From Sphingobacteriaceae bacterium (GTDB taxonomy: Bacteria > Bacteroidota > Bacteroidia > B-17B0 > Aurantibacillaceae), in NCBI GenBank assembly GCA_016715905.1, contig JADJXI010000004.1, forward strand, positions 682,001 to 746,000: a stretch of DNA of 64,000 nucleotides. The letters run 5' to 3'. Shown here piece by piece: positions 55,461 to 64,000 of the stretch. Position 1 is the first letter of the stretch; every line of letters starts with the position of its first letter. The position numbers were made by a program, and so were the translations under genes. The notes under the pieces were generated by a model. It saw only the letters and a program-made list of their open reading frames with translations, did not search any database and was not told the origin of the DNA.

Positions 55461-56459
55461 ATGAGAAATTTCATCTTATCAATATTTTGTATAGTTAATT
55501 TGTTAGGTTTTGGACAAGATACCTTATTTTTCATCAATCAAAAAAAGTTAGCCGTTGTTCTTTTAGAAATAAATCCGGAAAGTATTAAATATAAAAGATT
55601 TGACAACAAAGAAGGTGCTACGTATACCGAACTAATTAGTAAACTACAATACGTTAAACTACAAAATGGTGTCATTGAAAAATTTAATAACGAACCAATT
55701 AAAGTTGCCAATACCAATGAAAACAAGGAGAGAGACTCTTTGATTTACAATTCAAATAAGGAAGCAGATCCATTTTTTGACGGGGACAAACCAGATGTTT
55801 TAATTTTTAAATCCGGTAAAAAAACGGAAGCTAAAGTTTTAATCGTAAATGAAAATGAAGTAAAATACAAGTTGTTTAATTTTCAGGATGGGCCAACTTA
55901 TCACGCACAAAAATCAGAATTAAACTCTATACAATATGGAAACGGAAGAAGCCAAAATTTGAGCAACAATTCCGAATCATCAACTATAAACAATAATACT
56001 GCCTCTAATAATAAGGTGAATACAGAAAATAAAAGTGATAAAGAAGAAAAAGAAGACAAGGAGGATGAAATTACGGAAACTAAAAGCGGATACGCAGACC
56101 CGGCAAAAATTTACGGAGCTCCAACTTTAGCGGGAGAAACAAACGCATCCTTGTATGCCCGCGGACAAAAAGATGCAATGATTTATTACAAAGGATATGG
56201 AGGTGGCCTTGGTTCTGGCTGCGCAGCACTAGGGTGCACACCAATCCTTGGGCTTATTCCGGCCGTTATAGTTTCAAATACAGAACCAGATCATTTAAAT
56301 CTGAACATGCCCTATTCCATTTATTCTAGTCAAATAGAATATAGGAGGGGTTATACTGAAACGGCCTATCGAATCAAAAAGAAACGAACTTGGGCAGGAT
56401 TTGGCATTGGTTCAGGAATTTTTATTGGTATTGGGATACTAGCTGCCTTTGCAAGATAA
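55461..56459 (+). CDS. Membrane protein with two repeated N-terminal modules, paralogue 1
   Basis: A protein of 332 residues with a signal peptide (MRNFILSIFCIVNLLGFGQ). Two related ~50-residue modules follow (DTLFFINQKKLAVVLLEINPESIKYKRFDNKEGATYTE and DVLIFKSGKKTEAKVLIVNENEVKYKLFNFQDGPTYHAQKSELNSIQYGNG). After an Asn/Ser and Glu/Lys-rich linker the C-terminus carries DAMIYYKGYGGGLGSGCAALGCTPILGLIPAVIV, EYRRGYTETAYRIKKKRTWAGFGIGSGIFIGIGILAAF, i.e. a Gly-rich hydrophobic segment and a final transmembrane helix. The next gene is a paralogue starting two bases later. Function is unknown. Confidence 0.75.
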   Translation: MRNFILSIFCIVNLLGFGQDTLFFINQKKLAVVLLEINPESIKYKRFDNKEGATYTELISKLQYVKLQNGVIEKFNNEPIKVANTNENKERDSLIYNSNKEADPFFDGDKPDVLIFKSGKKTEAKVLIVNENEVKYKLFNFQDGPTYHAQKSELNSIQYGNGRSQNLSNNSESSTINNNTASNNKVNTENKSDKEEKEDKEDEITETKSGYADPAKIYGAPTLAGETNASLYARGQKDAMIYYKGYGGGLGSGCAALGCTPILGLIPAVIVSNTEPDHLNLNMPYSIYSSQIEYRRGYTETAYRIKKKRTWAGFGIGSGIFIGIGILAAFAR

Positions 56460-56461
56460 TC

Positions 56462-57349
56462 ATGAATAAATTCATAATCATATTACTTTTATTAATCCCA
56501 TTAATCAAACCGGTGTTGGCACAGGACACCCTCTATTTTAGCAACACCAATAAGCTTTGTGTGCAGCTTATGGAAATTAATCCGGATAATTTAAAATATA
56601 AACGATATGATAATTTAAATGGTCCTATTTACACAGTGAGTAAATCTGAAATCATAAAAATTGTTTTTCCAAATGGCGTTACAGAACAAATTAATCCAAA
56701 CGAAGGTTTAACAAAAGAAGACGATAAGAATAACGAGGAAGATTTTTTTAGCGGAGATGCGGCAGATACACTTTTTTTTACTTCCGGAAAAAAAACAGTG
56801 GTGAAAATTTTAATGAATAGCACAACTGAAATTAAATACAAGTTGTGGGATTTTCAAGATGGACCAACCTATCAGGTTGGTAAGAATGAATTAAACAGTA
56901 TTCATACAGGAAAGGGCAAAATTATTTCCATGGCTCAGGAAACAAAAAAAGAAGAAATAAAAAGTCAACCGGATGAATACGCAAAATATACCGCTTTTAC
57001 CGGGTACTCATATGCATTTAATCAACGTTTGTATGATAAAGGAAAAATAGACGCAAGGCGCTACTATCGCCATAATGGCGGGGCAGTAGGCGTTGGTTGC
57101 GCAGCGGCAGGTTGCGGACCGTTAATAGGCATTATTCCGGCAGTAATTGTGGCCGATAATGAACCCAAAGAAATAAATTTAAGAATCCCACCAAGCGAAT
57201 ATTCAACACATCATGATTATTTAACCGGTTATAAAGAGGAAGCGAAAAGAATTAAAAAGAAAAAAGTTTGGACCGGATACGGAATTGGTTCCGGTGTACT
57301 GGCTGCTTTAACTATAGTTTACTATATCATTTTATTAAACGGTATTTAG
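56462..57349 (+). CDS. Membrane protein with two repeated N-terminal modules, paralogue 2
   Basis: I chose the ATG at 56462 (295 residues), which gives a signal peptide (MNKFIIILLLLIPLIKPVLAQ). Same plan as its neighbour: modules DTLYFSNTNKLCVQLMEINPDNLKYKRYDNLNGPIYTVSKSEI and DTLFFTSGKKTVVKILMNSTTEIKYKLWDFQDGPTYQVGKNELNSIHTGKG, then GAVGVGCAAAGCGPLIGIIPAVIVADNEP and GYKEEAKRIKKKKVWTGYGIGSGVLAALTIVYYI. The pair arose by tandem duplication. Its 3' end overlaps the convergent ribD gene by 23 bases. Confidence 0.75.
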   Translation: MNKFIIILLLLIPLIKPVLAQDTLYFSNTNKLCVQLMEINPDNLKYKRYDNLNGPIYTVSKSEIIKIVFPNGVTEQINPNEGLTKEDDKNNEEDFFSGDAADTLFFTSGKKTVVKILMNSTTEIKYKLWDFQDGPTYQVGKNELNSIHTGKGKIISMAQETKKEEIKSQPDEYAKYTAFTGYSYAFNQRLYDKGKIDARRYYRHNGGAVGVGCAAAGCGPLIGIIPAVIVADNEPKEINLRIPPSEYSTHHDYLTGYKEEAKRIKKKKVWTGYGIGSGVLAALTIVYYIILLNGI

Positions 57350-58325
57350 GGGCCGTCAATCCTGTTCCAAAATACTTATCCGGATTCCGATGAATAATTA
57401 CTTCATCGGTATAATTTTCTTCCAAGCAATTTTCAAGTAATTTCTTACCCCCTTCTACCAACACCGACTGAATTCCATTCGCATATAAATAAGCAAAAAC
57501 ATGCTTTAAAATGTTTTGTGAAAAATCCAGTTGAACAAATTGAATATTATCTTTTTCTGAATTCAATTTTGAATTGAAAATAATGGTTTTGGCTGCTTGA
57601 TTAAAAATATGATGAGTTGGAGGAACATCCAGATTTTTATCCAGAATAATCCGAATTGGATTTTTTCCTTCTACTAAGCGTGTTGTTAATTCGGGATTAT
57701 CATAAATAGCCGTGTTTTTACCAATAAAAATGGCATCTACACCGGCCCTTATTTGATGGGTTTCGATTAATTGTTCGGGGGTACTAATCATGTTTTCCGA
57801 ACGATTTTCAGGAACCGGCAATTTACTAATAAACCCATCGGCGGTTTCAGCCCACTTCAAAATAATATGCGGTCTTTTATTTTCATGGAATGTAAAAAAC
57901 CGTTTATTCAATGCTCTTCCCTCCTCTTCTAATACTCCTTCAATCAATTCAATTCCTTGCGATTTTAATTTTTCTATTCCTTTACCTGACACCAAAGGAT
58001 TTGGATCTTTATTTGCAATCACCACTTTTTTAAATCCTTTTTCAATAATTAAATCGGCACATGGCGGGGTTTTACCGAAATGCGAACAGGGTTCCAAATT
58101 AACGTACAGGGTGCAATGTTCCGGTGAAATATCAATAGGTAAAGCGCGTATAGCATTTACTTCGGCATGTGCTTGTCCATATTTTTCATGATATCCCCGA
58201 GATACTATTTTATGATCATGAACAATAAAACAAGCCACCAGCGGATTTGGATAAGCATGCGGATTACCCTTTGCTGCATAAACCAGCAAATCCTTCATAA
58301 TCCCTTTATCAAATTGTGAATTCAA
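57327..58325 (-). CDS. ribD: Bifunctional riboflavin biosynthesis deaminase/reductase
   Basis: A protein of 332 residues. The N-terminal deaminase (1-~145) binds zinc through GQAHAEVNAI and NLEPCSHFGKTPPCADLI. The C-terminal reductase (~150-332) begins RPHIILKWAETADGFIS and has AGVDAIFIGKNTAIYDNPELTTR, IRIILDKNLDVP and VLVEGGKKLLENCLE. It performs the second and third steps of riboflavin synthesis. The start is probably the TTG at 58325, because the residues before the next ATG (58298) align with the family's DEKYM start. No other rib gene is near. Confidence 0.93.
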   Translation of the reverse strand: MNSQFDKGIMKDLLVYAAKGNPHAYPNPLVACFIVHDHKIVSRGYHEKYGQAHAEVNAIRALPIDISPEHCTLYVNLEPCSHFGKTPPCADLIIEKGFKKVVIANKDPNPLVSGKGIEKLKSQGIELIEGVLEEEGRALNKRFFTFHENKRPHIILKWAETADGFISKLPVPENRSENMISTPEQLIETHQIRAGVDAIFIGKNTAIYDNPELTTRLVEGKNPIRIILDKNLDVPPTHHIFNQAAKTIIFNSKLNSEKDNIQFVQLDFSQNILKHVFAYLYANGIQSVLVEGGKKLLENCLEENYTDEVIIHRNPDKYFGTGLTAPKYRLIK

Positions 58326-58370
58326 TACCCCTTTTAATCTTACGAATTTATATATTTATGCGTTCAAATC

Positions 58371-60101
58371 TTGCAATTAGTTTCAGATAATTTTTATTCC
58401 AACAAAAAACAGGTATTAGGCATCCTGTTTCTAATACCTGTATTACTTTATTTGAAAAGTGTGTTTTATGATTTCACTCCATTTGATGAACAATGGCTCA
58501 TATTAAAAAATAAAAATGTCCTTGCCGATTGGTCAAATATAAATCTGATTTTTTCCAAACCTTTGGCAGGCATGTATTATCGTCCGCTTTTAAACGTTTG
58601 GCTTATGTTGGATTTTCATATCGGAGGAACTTCACCATTTATATATCATTTAAGCAGCGTGGTCCTTCACGGACTTTGTGTGTTATTGTTGTATTTAATT
58701 CTATTAGAACTTCAGGTAAGTAAAAAATTATCATTCCTTTTCACGCTTATTTTTGCTTTGCACCCCATTCATTTACATGCGGTAGCCTGGGTGCCCGGTA
58801 AAAATGATTTATTGCTTGGCTTTTTTGCTTTGAGTGCACTTTTATTTTTACTCAAATATATTCAATCCAAAAAATTATACTTTTTCATTATACATTTTTT
58901 CTTTTTTAGTGCATCTCTTTTCACCAAAGAAAATGCTTTTTTATTAATCATTCCTTTTTCCATTCTAATAAATTCGCAAAAAAAATCAACTTTTTTAATA
59001 TCCTTACTATTATGGACCGGCGTTATTTGCCTTTGGTATTTTATCCGACAAAATATTGTTAATCATTATATTCCGGTTCATGGAGAGTTAACAAATTCCA
59101 TTATCAAATTTATCCAAGGACTTTTCATGGCTATTGGCAAATCTTTTCTGCCCTATCCTCAATCGGTTTTTCCAATCATCAATAATTTTTCCGTTTTAAC
59201 AGGAATAGTAATTACCATACTTTTAGTAATCCTGACTTTGAAAAATAAATTACGCAACAAACGATATGGTTTAACCGGACTTGGTATTTTTATTTGTCTA
59301 ATTGCTATACCCCTTTGGTACGGAGCCAATAGTTCGAGCGGTGAACACTACGAGCATCGCTTGTATTTACCGATTATTGGATTACTAATTTTTCTTTCTC
59401 AACTCAATATAAATTTTAATCACAAAAACTTTATTAAGGCTATGTATATTTTACTTATCGTTTTTGGGATAAAAGCTTTTATGCGGATGGATGTATATAA
59501 ATCGCCATTGGCTTTTTGCGAGAGTGGAATAGCAGAAAACACCCAATATTTCCAATTTTATTTCGAGAAGGGAAATATTATGTACGATCAAAAAAAGTTT
59601 AGTGAAGCCATACAAAATTTTAATCAGGCACTTGAATTGCAAAGTAGACGTCCGCAAATACTCCATAACAGGGCTAATGCTTTATTGGAAGTTGGGAAAC
59701 CGGAAGAAGCCATTGCTGATTATAATTTGGCTTATGAAGTTTCGGGGAAAGACCCCTTGATTCTGGTATCCCGCTGTGTGGCTTTTAATCGCATTGGAAA
59801 AATTCCGGAAGCCGAACGCGACCTTAAATTGCTTAAACAAAGTTGCGCACAATGTATTCCACCGGGTTTAGAAGAAAATATTAAAAAGAATTTTGACCGA
59901 TATCAGTTTAATGTTATTCAAAAACTAATTAAGGAAGAACCCGGCAGGGCTATTTATTATGTGAACAGAGCTAAATTGTACCTCGATCATAAAATGCCAA
60001 AAGAAGCGCTGGCTGATTTACAAAAAGCCTGTGAATTGGAACCGGAAAACAAGGAATTTCAGACTTATTATCATGAATTAAATCAAAGTTTACCTCGTTA
60101 A
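58371..60101 (+). CDS. TMTC-like membrane protein with C-terminal TPRs
   Basis: A protein of 576 residues from a TTG start (no in-frame ATG nearby). About ten hydrophobic helices span residues 15-365. The first loop (YDFTPFDEQWLILKNKNVLADW...YYRPLLNVWLMLDFHIGG) and ALHPIHLHAVAWVPGKNDLLLGFFALSALLFLLKY match the DUF1736/TMTC type of GT-C O-mannosyltransferase-like proteins. Four tetratricopeptide repeats close the protein (FYFEKGNIMYDQKKFSEAIQNFNQALELQSRRPQILHNRANALLEVGKPEEAI; AIYYVNRAKLYLDHKMPKEALADLQKACELEPENKEF). It may glycosylate exported proteins; this is inferred from the family. Confidence 0.78.
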   Translation: MQLVSDNFYSNKKQVLGILFLIPVLLYLKSVFYDFTPFDEQWLILKNKNVLADWSNINLIFSKPLAGMYYRPLLNVWLMLDFHIGGTSPFIYHLSSVVLHGLCVLLLYLILLELQVSKKLSFLFTLIFALHPIHLHAVAWVPGKNDLLLGFFALSALLFLLKYIQSKKLYFFIIHFFFFSASLFTKENAFLLIIPFSILINSQKKSTFLISLLLWTGVICLWYFIRQNIVNHYIPVHGELTNSIIKFIQGLFMAIGKSFLPYPQSVFPIINNFSVLTGIVITILLVILTLKNKLRNKRYGLTGLGIFICLIAIPLWYGANSSSGEHYEHRLYLPIIGLLIFLSQLNINFNHKNFIKAMYILLIVFGIKAFMRMDVYKSPLAFCESGIAENTQYFQFYFEKGNIMYDQKKFSEAIQNFNQALELQSRRPQILHNRANALLEVGKPEEAIADYNLAYEVSGKDPLILVSRCVAFNRIGKIPEAERDLKLLKQSCAQCIPPGLEENIKKNFDRYQFNVIQKLIKEEPGRAIYYVNRAKLYLDHKMPKEALADLQKACELEPENKEFQTYYHELNQSLPR

Positions 60102-60217
60102 ACACTATTCAGCTCAATCAACTTGTAATTCAACCGAACTCACCCATTATTTCATCCGCTTTACTCATTCATGTCTTAAATGACTTAAACAATTTATAAG
60201 TTTGCTCAAAAAAATTC

Positions 60218-61705
60218 ATGAAAAAATTAATTATCCTTCTTTTTATTAGTATTTCAACTCTGCTTAATGCACAAACTTCAACCTTTGTAAAAACATATAG
60301 TGTTCAAAACTTAACTCCGGCTGGTTTTCACCCCAAAACTATAATTTACGGTAACTCCCAATTCATAGTACACGCTGAAGGCTCAGGCTCTTTAAGCATT
60401 CAAAAAAATAATTTGAACGGAATTCCGGTTACTAAACGTAGCTATGCAAACTATAGCATTCTTGGTAATCCATCTTATTATCTTGAAACACTAAATGGCA
60501 CATTATTAATAAGCGGGAGTAAAACAACTAGCTTGGGAACTGTACCATTTATTTTACGATTAGACACAACAAACTGCAATAGCATACTCGCTGCCGACTA
60601 TATAATTGCCGGTTACAACAGTATCAGAATAAATGATGCCAAAGTGTTGAATAACGGAAACTTAATTTTAGTAGGGGGCGCTTCAAATACCGGCACATCA
60701 ACTGCACAAGACGGATTCGTATTAGCAATTAATATTCCGGCAAATGGTAGTCCACTTTATAGCCACACTTTAACAGTAAACAGCAGTACTAACACAAGCC
60801 TAATTTCTATACAAGAAATTAGTAATAGCTCATTTATGTTTTCTGCAAGCGGTAACGGATCGCCTTACCTTGGAAAAGCCTTAAAAACCACAAGCACTTT
60901 TAGTACCATTAATGCTTATGGGTGTAGTATAGGCGCCTCCAGATTGAATTCATACACCAATGCAAAGAAAGTTTTTGCGCATACCAATGATTTGATTTTT
61001 AAATTAGATACTAATTTGGCTCAATTATCACTTTCTGCACAAATGGGAATAAATATGCCTGCCTGTTTAGGCACCAAATACGCTAATAACAAAATTTACA
61101 GAATGTTAACCGGTAACGTGGTGCATATTGTAGATACAGCTTACGCGGTTATTGCTAACACTTATTCTTCAGTAATTGCAAGTTCTTTAACTCCAAAGGA
61201 TGTTGTTTCAGATGCGAATAATATTTATGTAACTTTTGGCTCGAATAGCACTAGTAATAGACATGATTTACTTAAAGCTTCATTAACCGGCACAATGAAT
61301 TGTTCGAGCCAGGTTATTCCAAATCCGGTTACAAATGGAACTAACGGAGGTTCCGTTACTGCCACATCAGCCCCGGTTCCATTCAATTTACTATTCAATA
61401 ACCCGGTTTCACCTACCATTTCTGTAACTTATACCGATGTTTGTAATTCGGTTGGAATAAACGAAATAATCAAAAACAATTCACTTCGTCTTACTAGTAA
61501 TAACGGAATATATCATATTGCAATTGCTAATGAAATTGAAAATATTCAGTTATTTGACTTAGGTGGAAAGTTAATTGCTAATTTTACCTTTAATTCAAAT
61601 TCTAATCAGGAAAGAATTAATTTGAATGATTTAACAACCGGTATTTATATTATTAAAATTACTGATTCTAATAAAAATGAATTTAAAGGAAAACTGATAC
61701 GGTAA
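60218..61705 (+). CDS. Secreted protein with T9SS type A sorting domain
   Basis: A protein of 495 residues with a signal peptide (MKKLIILLFISISTLLNAQ). The middle ~330 residues are beta-rich, Ser/Thr/Asn-rich, and resemble repeated propeller-like blades (TNCNSILAADYIIAGYNSIRINDAKVLNNGNLILVGGASNTG). The end (GIYHIAIANEIENIQLFDLGGKLIANFTFNSNSNQERINLNDLTTGIYIIKITDSNKNEFKGKLIR) is a type A T9SS sorting domain. It is therefore exported across the outer membrane and surface bound. TAAGTTTG at 60197-60204 could be the -7 promoter element. Confidence 0.82.
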   Translation: MKKLIILLFISISTLLNAQTSTFVKTYSVQNLTPAGFHPKTIIYGNSQFIVHAEGSGSLSIQKNNLNGIPVTKRSYANYSILGNPSYYLETLNGTLLISGSKTTSLGTVPFILRLDTTNCNSILAADYIIAGYNSIRINDAKVLNNGNLILVGGASNTGTSTAQDGFVLAINIPANGSPLYSHTLTVNSSTNTSLISIQEISNSSFMFSASGNGSPYLGKALKTTSTFSTINAYGCSIGASRLNSYTNAKKVFAHTNDLIFKLDTNLAQLSLSAQMGINMPACLGTKYANNKIYRMLTGNVVHIVDTAYAVIANTYSSVIASSLTPKDVVSDANNIYVTFGSNSTSNRHDLLKASLTGTMNCSSQVIPNPVTNGTNGGSVTATSAPVPFNLLFNNPVSPTISVTYTDVCNSVGINEIIKNNSLRLTSNNGIYHIAIANEIENIQLFDLGGKLIANFTFNSNSNQERINLNDLTTGIYIIKITDSNKNEFKGKLIR

Positions 61706-61728
61706 ATTCTTTAAAACGATGTCTTAAG

Positions 61729-61760
61729 AACCACAATGTATTGCATTGTGGTTTTTTTTT
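61729..61760 (+). terminator. Rho-independent terminator after the T9SS protein gene
   Basis: Stem AACCACAATG (61729-61738) / CATTGTGGTT (61744-61753) with a five-base loop and a following run of T residues, just upstream of ffh. Confidence 0.9.
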
Positions 61761-61804
61761 AGTTCAAAAAAACGTATCTTTATACTCCTCAATTCTATTT
61801 CAAA

Positions 61805-63136
61805 ATGTTTGATAATTTACAAGACAAGCTAGACAGAGCCCTTAAAAACTTAAAGGGGCAAGGAAAGATTACTGAAATAAACGTAGCCGAAACTTTAAAG
61901 GAAGTAAGAAAAGCCTTAATTGATGCCGACGTTAACTTTAAAGTTGCCAAAACATTTACGGATACCGTTAAAGAAAAAGCCTTAGGACAAAATGTGTTAA
62001 CGGTAGTTTCTCCCGGTCAATTACTGGTAAAAATTACACACGATGAACTTGCCAATTTAATGGGAGGCACCAAGGAAGATATTTATCTGGCCGGAAATCC
62101 AACCATCATTTTAATGAGCGGCTTGCAAGGTTCAGGTAAAACAACCTTTACAGGAAAGTTGGCCAATTTCTTAAAAAATAAAAAAGGAAAAAGTCCATTA
62201 ATGGTGGCCTGCGATGTTTATCGTCCGGCCGCCATCGATCAGTTGCATGTGTTAGGTGAACAATTGAGTATTCCGGTATATAGCAATAAAGAAGAAAGTA
62301 ATCCGGTTAAAATTGCACAAGCTGCCATTAAACATGCAAAAGATAATGGAAACAATGTGGTTTTGATTGATACAGCGGGACGATTAGCCGTTGATGAAGA
62401 AATGATGAATGAAATTTCTGAAATCAAAAATGCAATTAAACCCAATGAGATTTTATTTGTAGTGGATAGTATGACCGGACAAGATGCTGTGAATACTGCC
62501 AAAGCATTTAACGATAGATTAAATTTTGATGGTGTAATTCTAACCAAATTAGATGGTGACACCAGAGGTGGAGCTGCGCTTTCCATTAAAAGTGTAGTAA
62601 ATAAACCCATTAAGTTTATAGGTACCGGCGAAAAAATGGAAGCTCTGGATATATTTTATCCCGAACGTATGGCCGATCGTATTTTGGGTATGGGTGATGT
62701 GGTGACCTTAGTTGAAAAAGCTCAAGAACAATTTAATGAAGAAGAAGCCCGAAAATTAAGCAAGAAAATAGCCAGCAATAAATTTGATTTCAATGATTTT
62801 TTAAGTCAATTACAGCAAATTAAAAAAATGGGTAATATGAAAGATTTAGTGGGCATGATACCCGGCGTTGGTAAAGCGCTAAAGGATGTGGATATCAATG
62901 AAGATGCTTTTAAAGGAATTGAAGCTATTATCTCAAGTATGACCCCCGAAGAACGCAGCAAACCCGAATTAATCAACGGATCGCGCAGACAAAGAATTGC
63001 CAAAGGAAGCGGACAGGGAATTCAGGAATTAAATAAATTATTAAAACAATTTGAAGATACCCGCAAAATGATGCGCATGATGAATGATAAAAACGCTATG
63101 GCTAAAATGATGCGGAATATGCCGAGACCGAAATAA
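61805..63136 (+). CDS. ffh: Signal recognition particle protein Ffh
   Basis: A protein of 443 residues. The N and G domains have MFDNLQDKLDRALKNLKGQGKI, GLQGSGKTTFTGKLANFL, CDVYRPAAIDQLHVLGEQ, VLIDTAGRLAVDEEMMNEI, ILTKLDGDTRGGAALSI and FIGTGEKMEALDIFYPERMADRILGMGD. The M domain ends in a Met-rich, RNA/signal-binding stretch (RKMMRMMNDKNAMAKMMRNMPRPK). It binds signal sequences on nascent chains and hands them to FtsY. A TATCTTTA (61775-61782), close to the -7 consensus, lies upstream. It overlaps the next gene by one base. Confidence 0.96.
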   Translation: MFDNLQDKLDRALKNLKGQGKITEINVAETLKEVRKALIDADVNFKVAKTFTDTVKEKALGQNVLTVVSPGQLLVKITHDELANLMGGTKEDIYLAGNPTIILMSGLQGSGKTTFTGKLANFLKNKKGKSPLMVACDVYRPAAIDQLHVLGEQLSIPVYSNKEESNPVKIAQAAIKHAKDNGNNVVLIDTAGRLAVDEEMMNEISEIKNAIKPNEILFVVDSMTGQDAVNTAKAFNDRLNFDGVILTKLDGDTRGGAALSIKSVVNKPIKFIGTGEKMEALDIFYPERMADRILGMGDVVTLVEKAQEQFNEEEARKLSKKIASNKFDFNDFLSQLQQIKKMGNMKDLVGMIPGVGKALKDVDINEDAFKGIEAIISSMTPEERSKPELINGSRRQRIAKGSGQGIQELNKLLKQFEDTRKMMRMMNDKNAMAKMMRNMPRPK

Positions 63137-63561
63137 TGAAATTGAAGAACTATAAAATACTTATCCCCATTTTTCTACTTTTTACATTTGTTAATGATGC
63201 TTGTAAAAAAATCTCCAAACACCCTTTAAATCTTTATGGAATATGGGTTTCTAGTGAAGGTTATTGTGGCTATATGTATTTGGAAATAAATAGAAATAAT
63301 ATTGGAACTTACGGAACAGATGCATATTACATAGGTTGCAGTTATAAAAAATGGACTGGAAAAGTTCGTTATAATAGTGTTAATATGTTTATAGGTTCAA
63401 CTAAAATGACATTCATAAAAAAGCCCGAATTAAATTTTTCAAATGACTCAGCGGCCGGGCATGGTTGTCCCAAAAACCGAATTTTAGCAACAATGACCAT
63501 CCAATTATCCAAATTTCATAATGACGCGATTTATAATTTCAAAAAAATAAAAGATTATTGA
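63136..63561 (+). CDS. Small lipoprotein of unknown function
   Basis: A protein of 141 residues. A hydrophobic N-terminal segment (KILIPIFLLFTFVNDAC) ends in a lipobox-like NDAC with Cys at about residue 22. The mature part is short and beta-rich (LYGIWVSSEGYCGYMYLEINRNNIGTYGTDAYYIGCSYKKWTGKVRYN), with a lipocalin-like GxW start and several Cys residues that could form disulfides. It is translationally coupled to ffh (TAATG). I do not recognise a family. Confidence 0.6.
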   Translation: MKLKNYKILIPIFLLFTFVNDACKKISKHPLNLYGIWVSSEGYCGYMYLEINRNNIGTYGTDAYYIGCSYKKWTGKVRYNSVNMFIGSTKMTFIKKPELNFSNDSAAGHGCPKNRILATMTIQLSKFHNDAIYNFKKIKDY

Positions 63562-63666
63562 TGAATACTAGTTTCTAACAGTAATTAATTTAGAAAAAAA
63601 ATATTTTGCTACTCAAATATGATTTAAAATTATGCCATTCCGAAAAAAATCATTTAATTAGAGCTT

Positions 63667-64000
63667 ATGAATACAACAACCATGAATTTAATAGACGGGA
63701 AATCGGTTTCCTTAAAATTACAGGATGAAATTGCGGCTGAAGTAAAAAAAATTGTTGAAGCAGGCGGAAAAAAACCGCATTTAGCAGCCGTTTTGGTAGG
63801 AAACGATGGAGGCAGCGAAACTTATGTAGGAGCCAAAATTAAAGCTTGCGAAAGAGTTGGATTTGAATCAACCTTAATCAGACGTCCGGAAAATATTACT
63901 GAAAAAGAACTATTACAAATTGTTTTCGAATTAAACTTAGACAAGTCTATAGATGGGTTTATTGTTCAATTGCCTTTACCCAAACACATCGATGAGCATA
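63667..64000 (+). CDS. folD: Methylenetetrahydrofolate dehydrogenase/cyclohydrolase FolD, 5' part
   Basis: The gene runs off the right edge. The ATG at 63667 or, more like the family, the ATG at 63682 starts the protein (MNLIDGKSVSLKLQDEIAAEVKKI). Family motifs are visible: PHLAAVLVGNDGGSETYVGAKIKACERVGFES, with the catalytic Lys and Tyr in TYVGAKIKAC, and DGFIVQLPLPKHID. FolD interconverts 5,10-methylene-, methenyl- and 10-formyl-tetrahydrofolate. It follows ffh with the small lipoprotein gene in between. Confidence 0.94.
   Translation, partial: MNTTTMNLIDGKSVSLKLQDEIAAEVKKIVEAGGKKPHLAAVLVGNDGGSETYVGAKIKACERVGFESTLIRRPENITEKELLQIVFELNLDKSIDGFIVQLPLPKHIDEH

Noticed and set aside
1..64000. 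tRNA, rRNA, SRP RNA or tmRNA genes
   Set aside because: I looked through the intergenic gaps and saw no cloverleaf, CCA end or conserved RNA motif; a covariance search would be needed to exclude a small RNA.

Overview
The window is a low-GC chromosomal segment from a member of the Bacteroidota. The evidence is: two proteins with type IX secretion (T9SS) C-terminal sorting domains; the gliding-motility gene gldC; promoters of the Bacteroidota form TTTG-N20-TAnnTTTG; and gene neighbourhoods I know from that phylum (miaB / sigma-54 activator / lptE / secG; surE / lpxB; sppA / folK-dNK; rpmB / rpmG / DUF4295 / ftsY; ffh / folD). It looks mostly like core genome. The class cannot be fixed from this sequence alone. 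I saw no rRNA, tRNA, CRISPR array, prophage or classical insertion sequence.

Layout. 1-3.8 kb: the end of a DUF4465 T9SS protein, a DUF5074 beta-propeller lipoprotein (together possibly a surface corrinoid-capture pair), a glycosyltransferase and a PqqB-like metallo-beta-lactamase-fold protein. 3.8-5.1 kb: a REP-associated tyrosine transposase (RAYT) between palindromic REP-like repeats, with its own 3' end copied twice downstream. 5.1-13.6 kb (mostly minus): tatD, a TetR regulator, an exonuclease, ispH, fbp, a methyltransferase, an HTTM membrane protein and a zinc metallopeptidase. 13.8-21.3 kb (plus): surE, lpxB, a SpoIID-like protein, an AlkA-type glycosylase, lepB, a LepB paralogue that has lost both catalytic residues, and wbqC. 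21.4-24.7 kb: a universal stress protein and a strongly promoted outer-membrane-protein/lipoprotein operon. 25-31.5 kb (minus): miaB, a sigma-54 activator, a TPR-SpoIIE phosphatase, lptE, a TPR-like protein and secG. 31.7-36.6 kb (plus): topA, a large membrane protein and a cupin. 36.6-43.7 kb (minus): a 1752-residue TPR-(GAF)6-SpoIIE phosphatase and sppA. 43.8-47.1 kb (plus): a folK-deoxynucleoside kinase fusion, an OmpA-like protein and gldC. 47.1-55.3 kb: rsmD and DUF3822, a 7TMR-DISM sensor that stops where a phosphatase domain would begin, rpsA, a TonB_C-like secreted protein, ftsY and small ribosomal-protein genes. 55.4-64 kb: tandem paralogous membrane proteins, ribD, a TMTC-like TPR membrane protein, a T9SS cargo protein, ffh, a small lipoprotein and the start of folD.

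Themes. Cell-envelope biogenesis and protein export dominate: SecG, FtsY, Ffh, LepB, SppA, LptE, LpxB and T9SS cargo. A second theme is signalling through SpoIIE/PP2C phosphatases. Three proteins within 24 kb share the linker signature IEEKNKDITDSI.YA..IQ; two carry the phosphatase and one has lost it. The observations most worth checking are the LepB paralogue without its catalytic dyad, the six-GAF phosphatase, and the RAYT/REP locus. Nothing here is clearly a new defence or mobile system.
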